From Benincasa hispida (Eukaryota; Streptophyta; Magnoliopsida; Cucurbitales; Cucurbitaceae), in contig NC_052349.1 in assembly GCF_009727055.1 (NCBI RefSeq), positions 40,442,840 through 40,506,839 of the forward strand: a stretch of 64,000 nt of DNA, written 5' to 3'. Below, in pieces: positions 33,723-44,422 of this stretch. The position numbers and the translations under genes were made by a program. Below the pieces are notes generated by a model that saw only the letters and a list, made by a program, of their open reading frames with translations, was not told the origin of the DNA and made no database searches. The number at the start of each line of letters is the position of its first letter. Positions within the stretch are counted from its first letter, which is position 1.

Positions 33723-36470
33723 TGTTGGGATTGATGTCCTAATTCTCCCGATGGTCTCGTAGTTTGTAAACATTTTGTATACAAATAAAATAAGTGTTAT
33801 TTTATTTGCATTTACTCAAATCCAATAAACTAAGATCCATGGTTATTTTATGTAACTTAAGCATGTATGTGAGACATACAAGTGGTGTTGGGTTTTAAGT
33901 CCTAAAACTCGTGGTTTGTAAACATTACAACTTATTTTGAGAATTCAATAAAGTTATTGTTGAATATATTGTTTTTTAGAAATCCAATAAACCTAAGTCC
34001 CTTGACTATTATATGAGTACTTGAACTTTATGTGGAGACATACAAGTGGATCAGGTTCGAGTAAATAGTCAAAATGATCTATAGTATATGAATAAGATTG
34101 GGTACCTTATTCTGGTAACACTATTGATGCGGCCTACTTTGTAGTTGTTACAAAGTGTTGTAAAGTGCTACATATGAAGTGATCCTAATTCGTGCATGTT
34201 GAGACATGAGAAGTGGAGGTATCCTATGCAAATGAGTTTTGTGTAAGATCGGACAATGAAACTGTCACTCTTACTTTATAACGTTGTTTACTATTTAAGA
34301 CTGACAATTTCGAAGCGATGACCTAGGTAACGTAACCTTAATCCTGAGCTAACTATGAACTCCTGATTGTACGGGATTATCCTTTGATCTGCAAACGGTG
34401 AGAGTAGACTAATTGCCTCTGCTCAATAAGCTTACCATTTTGGGGATAAGACCGGATGAATAGCTGGGAACATAGGGTGCAAGAGGGAATTCACTCCTAA
34501 CTGATTAGGGTTTGTAGAGAGGTTGTTCCCTTCAAGTGCTGATTCTGGGTCTTGAATAAGAGGTCTCACCCTCTCATTGGCCTGAGAGTGATTCGATTTG
34601 CTGATTGGATCACAAATCAATTATTCATTAGGGGATCAGTGGAACTTAAGGAACAAGAGGTAATTTCGGGGGATAAAACAGAGACCCAGCCATTATTACG
34701 AGTAACCTGTGAAGGGTTAACTTACTAATCATGGTTATATCGAGTGGACATAATATATCTACAGTGAGAGGAGTTCAGCTATGGGCTTTAGTGGAATCAC
34801 CCATTAGTCTCCACATGAGATGATTATTCTCTTTATATAACGTTGTTGATAATTGAGACTTACATCTCACCAAAATGATCATAGGTGACATGACCTTAAT
34901 CCTAAGTGTTTTGATAACTCTTGCCTATGAGGGCAGTCCTTTGATTAGTATGGGTGAAAGTGGCCAGATTGCCAACTCAACAAGCCTACCTTTTTTGTAG
35001 ATTCGTCTGATTGGGGAGCTGGGAACTCAGCTATACAAGATGGAATTCACTTCTTCCCCTAAACAGGGGTAAGTAAATAAATTGCTCCCTTAAGGGCTGA
35101 TTCCAGGTCTTGAACATAGTGGCCACGCACTCTCTTTGGAAGAAATGACTCAGTCATAGTAGGACTATGATTTATTATTCATTAGAGAAATCAGTGGTAC
35201 TTAAGGAGTAGATGTAGCTACAGGGGAAAAACGGTAAATTGACCCAACTATACTTACGAGTGATTTGTAAAGGGTTATCGCACTGTTGATTGGTTCTATA
35301 GACATGGAAATATATTTGTAGTGCAAAGAGTGCAGTTGTCGATCTTTAGTGAAATGACCAACAATTAACAGATGGTGGATTTCGTGACTAAAATTTTAGT
35401 CAGTTATTCACGCACCGTTGGAGCTTCAAGCTACAAGTCCATGAGATCCCCTTGGTAGCTCAATGGGTTGAAGTTGAGAATCAGATTTTGGGTTAGTTTA
35501 AAGTGCTCAAATTAACAAGAGGAAATTCAATTATATATGATATAATTGATGTGAATTGGAGGAATTAATATAAATATGATTTATATTAAGTACCATAAAA
35601 TAGAAAAATAACTATGGTTTATATGTTTCATATGATGAAATATTAAAACTATAGGTTATAAATATAATATGATAAGTTGGTTAACATATTTATTTATAAT
35701 ATATTAATTATATGGTAATTAATTCTTTTTCTCTAATAATTGATTGAGTGGGAGGTTATTGGAAGTTTTATAGTAACCGTGAGATAAAAAGAAAATTGTT
35801 TTCCTAAATTTAGCAGTTGATTCACTCAAAAGAATCTCACGAATAGGCTATCAAATAAAAAGAGTTTTTACTAAGCGATAGTCGTTGAGAGCATACACAA
35901 TCGTTTAGAGTTGACTATACGACAGTAACTCGTTGATCGTTACTACACGATCAAGTAGCAAAGTCTATGCAATAGGCTTCAGTTTGCTAAACGATCGAGT
36001 ACATCATCTATGTGATAGACAATGTTCTTATCTCCCACTTACTCGATCTACTTTATCGCATACCTCCTATCTTCCTCAATCCAAGATCATACAAAGCCCA
36101 CAACTTCTGGATTCTTACACCGAGAATACCAAGGTATCACTTGTGGTGATGTTCTAACTCAATTCGAAGATCGAGTTAGACTCGATTGGGTTCGAGGAGC
36201 TGCTGGTTGTTCATGTTGTTGGTGTTATGTTCATTGCGTTCGAGTGCCGCTTTGGACGCATTGGAGTCTAATCGAGGGATACTTGAAGAATAGTTCTTCA
36301 AAGGTACGCATACTCTATCCCTTGAATCTTATTGTAGCATTCTGTAATTTCTGTATATGCATAATCTATTCGTTTCTGTTTAAGACTGTAATCATTTTGT
36401 TCATTCGAATTGGAATTTGGAACGATCCACTTCCGCTACTCATAGAGATCTCTGTTTGTGATTTCCTTCA
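33723..36470 (+). mobile_element. Solo LTR (TSD GTTAA), internally mosaic
   Basis: Begins TGTTGGGATTGATGTCC and ends TTTCCTTCA. GTTAA is directly repeated on both sides (33718-33722 and 36471-36475). The sequence is of the same broad LTR family as 41456-43513 (read in reverse). No primer site, coding region or second LTR is attached. A related but different LTR piece occupies 33886 to about 34795. Confidence 0.8.
33886..34795 (+). repeat. LTR fragment of a related subfamily embedded in the solo LTR
   Basis: Starts with a new LTR head, TGTTGGGTTTTAAGTCC, straight after ACAAGTGG of the host LTR. It is parallel to the host LTR in content (tail missing), and the host LTR resumes at about CATGAGATGAT with roughly 200 bases missing. 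The switch points look like recombination or gene conversion rather than a clean insertion, because no target duplication was found. Confidence 0.6.
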
Positions 36471-37252
36471 GTTAACACCTAGGTAGTTGCATATGTTTAA
36501 GTATACTATTTTTTGCCATTTTTTGGATGTGGAGTTAGTTTTTAATGGGCCTTTATGTCATTATATTCTTCTATAGGAAATACAAGAGGATAGAGAAGAT
36601 GTTATTAGTTTTAAGTTGCTAGGGAAGATGGTTTTTTTTTAGTCGGGATGAGCTTGATATTGTCACTGGTTTGAGATATAGTCCTAGGCATGAAGTTGAT
36701 TTCGATCAAGATAGAGCTCTTAGGCTTAAGAAGTTATATTTGAGAGATAAGACCAACATGAATGGGACTGAGTTGGACAATGATTTCCTAGATTATCAGT
36801 TCGAGAGTGATGAGGATCCAGTGAAGATGGCTATTTTTTATTTCATCGAGTTGGCCATGACGGGAAGGGAACGGAGGCAACACATGGACTGGACCATGTT
36901 GGGGTTGATTGATGAGTGGGAGGATTTTTGTAATTATGACTGGGCCACATGATATTCCCAAAAAACCTGAGTAACTTAAAAGGTGCACTTAAAGGGAAGG
37001 TGGCAATGTACAAGAAGAAGCCCACGAATAATAAGTCACTTGAGTCATACAGCTTGTATGGATTCCCATTCACTTTCCAGGTTTGTTTATTCTTAATTGT
37101 TATTGCTACTTTGACTTTATCATGCACTTAACGGAGGTGTTTGTTTTTTGAGTTGGTAGGTTTGGGCGTTTGAGTGAGTTTCATACCTTAGCGAACGAGT
37201 AATGAATAAGGTTTCAGCTAATGTAATATCGCGCATCATGTGATGGAGTTGG

Positions 37253-38127
37253 ATATATTTTTGTGTCCATTGGATATAACTAATCAACAGTGCGATGTCC
37301 CTTCAAAAATTGCTCGTAAGTACAGTTGGGCCAAAAAACCAATTTTCTCTTGTAGTTACATCTAACTCCCTAAGTACCACTGATTCCTCTAATGAACAAT
37401 AAGTCATAGTCCCACTATGACCAAGTCCTCTCAAGCCAGGAGAGGGTGTGGCCACTATGTTCAAGACTCGGAATAAGACCTTAAGGGAGCAATTTATCTA
37501 CTTACCCTTGCATCGAGGAAGGAGTGACTTTCGCCTTGTGTAGCTGAGTTCCTAGCTCCCTAATCAGACGAATCCCTAAAATGGTAGGCTTGTTGAGTTG
37601 GTAATCTGGCCACTCTCACATATACAAATTAAAGGACCGCCTTCATGAGCAGAAGTTCACAACTCACTCAGGATTCAAGTCATGTCACCTATGGTCATCC
37701 TAGTGAAATGTAAGTCTCTGTTATTAACGTTGTTATATAAAGAGACTAATCATTTCGTGGTCCGGTCTTATACAAACTCTTTGTATAGAATACTCCCGCT
37801 CGCATGTCTTCACATAAATGATCAGGATCAGATCATTTGTAGCACTTTACAACATTTGTAACACCTATAAAGCAGGTCGTATCGTAGTGTCACAAGGATA
37901 AGGTACCCAACCTTATCCATCTATTACAGACCATTTAGGTTATCATTTAAACAAGATCCACCTGTATGTCTCTACATACTTGTTTAAATTACATAAAATA
38001 AACTCGGATTTTAGTTTATTGGATTGAGTATATGATTATAAATTAACACTTATTTTATTAACAATATGTTTATACAGAGTTTACAAACTACAAAATTACA
38101 AGGAGATTTAGGACACCATTCCCAACA
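37253..38127 (-). repeat. Truncated LTR fragment, minus strand
   Basis: In reverse it starts TGTTGGGAATGGTGTCC and follows the LTR family text (for example TAGTGGGACTATGACTTATT). It is truncated at its 3' end where it abuts the DUF1985-type pseudogene. No target duplication was found. Confidence 0.7.
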
Positions 38128-38424
38128 ATTTGATTATTGGAGTAATTAATTAAATAAAAGTTATTTAATTAAATTATAACTAGAGTAGAAATAGGAAAGA
38201 CTAGGAGAAGGGGGTCACCCCTCCTCTCTATAAATAGGTCTTCATGGGCCATATTTGTGACATAGTTAACTTGAAAATTCTGAATCCTAGTCTCCTACTA
38301 CTTTTTTCAAAATCTCTCTTCGTTTCTCTACTACTTCTTCTTCCTTTTTCAAGTCTTCGAGACCACACATCCAATTCTTGGGTTCCTAAAGAATAACAAG
38401 GTTTCACTTACGGTACTGTCCCTT
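38128..38424 (+). other. Unassigned sequence with a TATA-box-like start region
   Basis: This stretch and 43519-43690 become continuous if the element at 38430-43513 is removed. It has a TATA motif, a CT-rich leader and, after the insertion, a donor-like AAAGGTAAGT. It looks like the promoter and leader of a retrotransposon LTR, but no family was identified. Confidence 0.35.
38229..38236 (+). promoter_or_regulatory. TATA box-like motif
   Basis: TATAAATA inside CTCTCTATAAATAGG, followed by a pyrimidine-rich leader. Only the consensus supports it. Confidence 0.35.
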
Positions 38425-38429
38425 GATCA

Positions 38430-39223
38430 TAAAGGAAATTAGACATGAGGATTTCCATGAGCAGCGGAAGGATTGTTCCAAATTCCATTTGAAATTGAAC
38501 ACTAACAACTACAATCAATAAACAAAAACTAACAGGTCATGCAACAACTAGAAATTACGGCATGCTGACAAGATAATCAAAGGATAGAGTATGCATACCT
38601 TTGAAGACTCATTCTTCAAACACCTTCGATCACTTCAATGTGTCCAACACCTCAGCCCTCGAACACAACAACCAAAACAACAGCACGATACAACGAACAT
38701 GAACCCAACGAACAGCCTCCAGAACCTCGATATCAATCGATTGAATGAGGACACCACCACAATGGTTACCTTGGTATTCTCGGTGAGAATCCAGGAGTTA
38801 TGGGCTCTATATGATCTTGGTTAGAGGAAGAGACTGGAGGAACAACAATCGTGTAGACACGTCCCCACATGGATGATCAGGATCAGACCATCTGTAGTAA
38901 GTTACAACACTTGTAACTATTCCACAAAGCGGGCCGCATCCATAGCGTTACGAGGATAAGGTTTCCCTCCTATGTCCATATACTACAGACCATTTTAGTT
39001 ATCACCTAAAACATGATCCACTTGTATGTCACCACATACATGCTTAAGTTACATAATGACAACCAGGGATTTTAGTATATTGGTTTGTGGTAAAGCAAAT
39101 AAAACATCCAATGTTAAAGACAAGTAGTGAAGAAAAATATCATATATTATACATCACAAGTGTTCGTACAAAACTGTATTTACAAACTATAGGACACGAG
39201 AGTTTAAGGCATCATCCCCAACA
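38430..39223 (-). repeat. 3' LTR, shortened and chimeric
   Basis: Positions 38450-38850 closely match 41470-41890 of the 5' LTR. Sequence from about 38853 to 39223 is only loosely similar to the corresponding end (43170-43513) and instead resembles the LTR subfamily of 20925-33441. Roughly 1.27 kb is missing at the junction. Confidence 0.75.
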
Positions 39224-41455
39224 ACCCTATCCATTTTCGGAGTTCACCTTGATATTGACCAACTGCACAAAATCCATCCGAAGAGGGATGCTCCCAAGGC
39301 ACCACGAGGGAGTACAAGAATGATCTCACGGGGCGAATTAATGAAGGAGACCGCAGGACGTGTTGACACACACCCTTCGCCCACTTACTATAAATACTCT
39401 CTCCGTCCACCTTGATATTGACTCATGCAAACACCATCCAAAGGGGGATGCTCCTAGGGCACCACGAGGCCAAGCATGAATTTCACGGCGTGAACATTTA
39501 GGGAGAAACGTGAGTGGAATTATTGATATATCATATATATATCTTCCTCTCACTAAGTATTTTATAACCTAGGGTTTAGTATACTTAGAAAAAAACACGG
39601 CTAAGAATTTTAACTAAATGACTTTTTAGGTTTGCCTAAGAGTAATATTTACCTTGGAAAGTTGAACAACTTTTGATCATCATCCATTAAACTCTTTAAC
39701 AGAGTCTTTGATCAACTGGTGCATGCTTGCAGAAAATCTATCTAATTCACCTTTTTAGGTAGGTTCTTAGGTAAGGGGTGTTCCATTTCCATCAGCTTAA
39801 GTACCCCAGCCTAAACAGAACCCGTCTTAGACAAAAGGTCTCTTATAGATAGATTTAATACAATTTTAATCTTTTATGCCAATCAATTTAATCCTAAAAT
39901 CGATTTAAAAAGATTAAACTTAGGTTGCTAATCTCATTAGAACCTTGAACTTAGGTCTATCTCAATCCAATTTTAAAACCCTTTTAAAATATGAGTTCAC
40001 CTAAGTTTGCATGCATCTCTTTCTTATTGATTTTAGTTCTAATTTCCATCATAACGCTTATAACAAAAACAACCAAAACCATCCACAACACAAAGAAAAC
40101 ACATATAAGGCATTCATAACGCTTATAAACAAGCCTAAGTGTCATGCTCCATGCATTGTTCATTCATTGCTACTTTTATATAACACTTATACGAACCAAG
40201 CAAACATGCTTCCATTCACCTTTATACTATAACTCTTATAATATAAAGATGATGCATGAAAATTCTTACTACATGCATAAATATGACTCTTATATTTCAT
40301 GATGCATGTGCATGCTCTCTCTTGTAATTTCATCATGCCATATTATAACACTTATAATACATGATGCATGAATAATTGCATAACCTAAGGCGGGTTTCAA
40401 ATCTATATATCATACACTATGGCATATAAACCAACATACATCTCATGTATATTACATAAAAGTTGATGAACCGGGATAATTAGCCTCAAAATCCTCAAAA
40501 ACCAAAACTAACTATTACATATAGCAAAGAGTCACCAGTTCAAACAGACGAACTGGGTCTTGAACTGTCTGGGCGAAGAAACGTGTCTCCACTAATCGTG
40601 TATCAAACTCCTTGTGATCGCCTACACGAAAGAGTAAACACTTTACTTGATTGTTTACCAACGCTTCCTGAGCTAAATGATCGTGTACCTTTACTATGGG
40701 ATGAAGCATGAGGTACGCGATCGTGCAGCGTGTAACATACAACGCAAGCCTTAAACGATCATCTAAATGATAACGATGCGGTGAAGTACAATCGTTTAAA
40801 CAATCGATGAGCGAGTGCTAGGGTATCGTATACTACATGATCGTGTAGTCAGTGACTACGCGATGAAGTATGCTAACTACATGATCGTTTAGTGCACGCG
40901 CCTTTAATTAAACGATGAGCATCAAATGCTCTCTACGTGATCGTTTACCTCCAGCGTCCACGCGATCGAGCAACCAACGCTACGCGGTGGAGCAAACACT
41001 TTACCCCATCGTTTAGCATTAGCTAAACGATCATTTAATAAATACTACACGATCGCGCAGAAAATTTCTACACTATTGTTTAGCCAAATCCCAACGATCG
41101 TTTACCATAGGCTACACGATACGACCAACCTTTGGTCTTCTTCCTTGATGATATCCGCATCTCCATGTTTCAAAACTCTATCACCAACGACTCAATAAAC
41201 TCAAACACTTTGAATTACAAACTCGTTTGTTTGTTAATTATGCCCAAAAAAATGCATGGGCCCTTACAAATTAACACTTTGTAAATTCAAAAAAAGCTTT
41301 ACACAAAGGCAATTAACCCGTAAACATTCATCAACACACATCCACAAACACATTTAACACATAAACGCAATGCAGAATACCTACCATGACTGTAAAAGAA
41401 GTTTAAAACAGACGTGAAATTTGGAATATCAGAATAACCTGGCTCTAATACCAAT
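39224..41455 (-). other. Non-coding interior with ACGATCGT clusters
   Basis: No retrotransposon protein is encoded. 39230-39520 carries two related copies of a segment with GGTCAATATCAAGGTG (in reverse). 40590-41110 is dense in CGATCG, TCGTTTAG and TCGTGTAG words. Confidence 0.65.
41442..41453 (-). other. Primer-binding site, one base off consensus
   Basis: In reverse it reads TGGTATTAGAGC, the initiator Met tRNA primer site with one C-to-T change, two bases from the LTR end. Confidence 0.8.
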
Positions 41456-43513
41456 TGAAGAAAATCAAACATTAGGATTTCCATGAGCAGCGGAAGGATC
41501 GTTCTAAATTCCATTTGAAATTGAACATTAACAATTACAGTCAATAAATGAAAACTAACAGATCATGTAACAACTAGAAATCACAGCATGCTGACAAGAT
41601 AATCAAAGGATAGAGTATGAATACCTTTGAAGACTCATTTTTCAAACTCCTTCAATCACTCCAATGCGTCCAAGAAAAACACCTCAACCCTCGAACACAA
41701 CGACCGGAACAATAGCACGATCACAACGAACACGAACCCAACGAACGGCCTCCAGAACCTCGATATCAATAAAGTTGAGTGAGGACACCAACACAATGGT
41801 TACCTTGGTATTCTCGTTGTGAGAATCTAGGAGTTATGGGCTCTGTATGATCTTGGTTAGAGGAAAATATTAGAGGAACAACAATTGTATAGACGATTGA
41901 GCAAGTGGGAGATGACACAGTCTATCGTATAGATGATGTACTCAATCATGTAGAAGATGGCAGCCTATCGTATAGATACCACACGATCGTTAGCTATGAC
42001 TAACTGATGAACTATCATATAGTTAATCTCCACGATCGTTTAGTCTCTCTACTAGCTATCGCTTAGTGAAGCACTTTCACTTGATAGCTTTACCGTGAGT
42101 TTTTTCCTGAATTGAGTAACTCTTCAAAATTAGGAAAATGTTTTTCCTTTTATCTCACGGTTACCATAAAACCACCAATAACCTCCCACTCAATTGGTTA
42201 TTAGAGAAAAAAAAGATAATGATCAAATAATTAATATTATTATGAATAAATATGATAACCAACTTACCATATTATATTTATAACCTATAATTTTAATATT
42301 TTATCTCATGAAACATATAAACCATAGTTCTTTTTCTATTATATGGTACTTAATGTAAATCATATTTACATTAATCCTCCACTTGATGTATCTCATACAT
42401 CATACCAATTATATCATATATAATTGAATTTGCTCTTGTCAATTTGAACAATTCAAATCAACCCCAAGAACTTATTCTCAATTTGAATCCATTGAGTTAC
42501 CAAAGAGACCTTATGAACCTATAGCTTGAAGCTCCAACGGTATGTGAATAACTGACTAAACTCTTTAGTCACGAGATCCACCATCTGTTAACTGTCGGGC
42601 ACTCCACTAAAGACTAACAACTACACTCTCCTCATTACAAATATATTTTATGTCCATATCAACCAATCAACAGTGTGATAACCCTTCACAGATCGCTCAT
42701 AAGTACAGTTAGGCTAATTTACCGTTATGCCTCTGTAGTTACATCTAACTTCTTAACTACCACTGATCTCTCTAATGACCATAAGTCATAGTCCTACTAT
42801 GACTGAGTCCTCTCTTTCAAAGAGAGGTTGTGGTCACTATGTTCAAGACCTGGAATCAGCCCTTAAGGAAGCAATCTATCTACTTACTCTACTTCAGGGA
42901 AGGAGTGAATTCCATCTTGTGTAACTAAGTTCCCAGCTCCTCAATCAGACAAATCCCCAAAAAGGTAGGCTTGATGAGTTGGCAATCTAGCCATTCTCAC
43001 CCATACTAATCAAAGGACCGCCCTCAAAGGCAAGAGTTCCCAAAACACTTAGGATTAAGGTCATGTCACCTATGGTCATTTAGATGAGATGTAAGTCTCA
43101 AGTATCAACGATGTTATATAAAGAAACTATTCATCTCATGGTCTGGTCTTATACAAACTCTTTGTATAGGACACCCCCACTCGCATGTCTCCACATGAAT
43201 GGTCAGGATCAGACCATCTGTAGTATTTCATAACACTTATAAACCTCTACAATGTGAGTCGTATCCATAGTATCACTAGGATAAAGTATCCTTCTTTTAT
43301 CCTTATGCTACAGATCTTTTTAGGTTATCACTTAAGGCATGATCCACTTGTACATCTTATATACATGCTTAAGTTTACATACAATAACCATGGAACTTTG
43401 TTTATTGGATATGAGTAAATGTAAAATAAAATAACTCTTATTTTATTCATAACAATGTGTACAGTGTTTACAAACTACGAGACTCCGAGAGAATTAGGAC
43501 ACCAATCCCAACA
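41456..43513 (-). repeat. 5' LTR of the GATCA-flanked element
   Basis: Full length, about 2.06 kb. It contains ACACGATCGTTAG- and CACGATCGTTTAG-type words at 41880-42080 and the common LTR block with ATACAAACTCTTTGTATAGG. Confidence 0.8.
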
Positions 43514-43518
43514 GATCA

Positions 43519-43689
43519 TTGAAGAGATGTTCCGGAGAAGACGCAGAGGAATCGTGAAGAATTTGAGAATCTATAAAGGTAAGTTTTAGCTCTTCCCTAT
43601 TTTATTCTCTTAAATGCATGCTAATCTTGATTGTTTATCCATTATGTTGTTATTTTTATACCATATTTTGTTTATGTAAAATCGAAAAC
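43519..43689 (+). other. Unassigned, continues 38128-38424
   Basis: Right half of the sequence disrupted by the GATCA-flanked element. Contains AAAGGTAAGTTTTAG, a donor-like site. Its role is unknown. Confidence 0.3.
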
Positions 43690-44422
43690 AAAATTGCAAG
43701 GTGACCACACACTTCCACTTGAGATTCAATCCTTTCAAAATACACACCTCCGTCAGTAGTGTCCTCATAGTCATGGAAGAGCTCTCGGTTGAGTAGAAGT
43801 GTCTTGAAGCTCCGATGTCAAGAATTCAGTCAATTTTGTTTTCCATCAGACTGCCTTCCATAACAGTAGCTATTATGTCATCTTGTTAAGCACGATTAGC
43901 TTAGGTGGATTGCTGATTTGACCTTCCATTCCTTTGATTGCATTGGTAGGATTTATGCCCAGAATTTCCACAGATATAACAAATTAATTTCTTCTTTTCA
44001 ATCTTCCCACCAACAGCTTTGTGATGTCCCTTCTTTTGAGAGGAAATATTCTTTTCAAATTGCTTCTTGTGATCTTTTAACATGTCTTTGTTAACAGTAG
44101 AAAATTCAACCAAATTAGCACTAATTTAATTCAGATTTCCAGAAATTAGCTTATGTTTTAGCCTGTTGGATTCTTCCGTGCGCACGTGATTAATAAGCTC
44201 TTAGAGCGTTAAATCCTTCTTTTTGTGTTTCATATGGTTTGTGTAGTCGCTCTAGGATGGGAGAAATTTCTCGAGCAGTACATTTGCTTGGAGAACCTCA
44301 CACATCTTCATGCCCTCAGATAGAACGTTGGCCACCAAATTTTCATATTTATGAATTTTGCTCTACTATCAGTTTCTCGTCCATCATATGAAATTGTAGC
44401 CATTTACCGATGATGTAATTCT
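43690..44422 (-). pseudogene. Copia gag C-terminus and protease remnant
   Basis: On the minus strand: the middle of Gag (GKWLQF-like text, ENLVANVLSEGMKMCEVLQA), the Gag zinc knuckle CYICGNSGHKSYQC (CX2CX4HX4C) at about 43945, then a protease-like stretch around LDIGASRHFYS near 43810. Several stops and frame changes are visible. It continues upstream in the fragment at 46414-46680. The two were one gene before a solo LTR inserted. Confidence 0.75.

Larger units (their letters stand above)
33630..37177 (+). pseudogene. DUF1985-type gene, split by a solo LTR
   Basis: The left part (33630-33722) reads NLTCCSHLAKTVSNIKMKL. After removing 33723-36470 plus one TSD copy, it continues in frame with the right part: TPR, a stop, LHMFKYTIFCHFLDVELVF, then GLRYSPRHEVDFDQDRALRL, then FYFIELAMTGRERRQHMDW. 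A one-base deletion near 36945 breaks the YDW region before PKNLSNLKGALKGKVAMYKK. An intron at 37081-37159 (GTTTG to GGTAG) precedes VWAFE and a stop. The pattern matches DUF1985 proteins, often linked to Ulp1-protease genes carried by Mutator-like elements. Stops and the frameshift show it is dead. The family assignment is from memory. Confidence 0.65.
38430..43513 (-). mobile_element. Non-autonomous LTR retrotransposon (TSD GATCA)
   Basis: GATCA flanks both ends exactly (38425-38429 and 43514-43518). On the minus strand the 5' LTR is 43513-41456 (TGTTGGGATTGG...TTCTTCA), followed by a primer site, a 2.2-kb non-coding interior and a shortened 3' LTR at 39223-38430 (TGTTGGGGATGATG...TTCCTTTA). 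No gag or pol remains. The interior resembles that of the long element at 24678-26756. It would need proteins from another element. Confidence 0.8.

Noticed and set aside
36022..36486. 154-residue frame in the solo LTR
   Set aside because: LTR sequence shared in non-coding form with other copies, with no domain recognisable.
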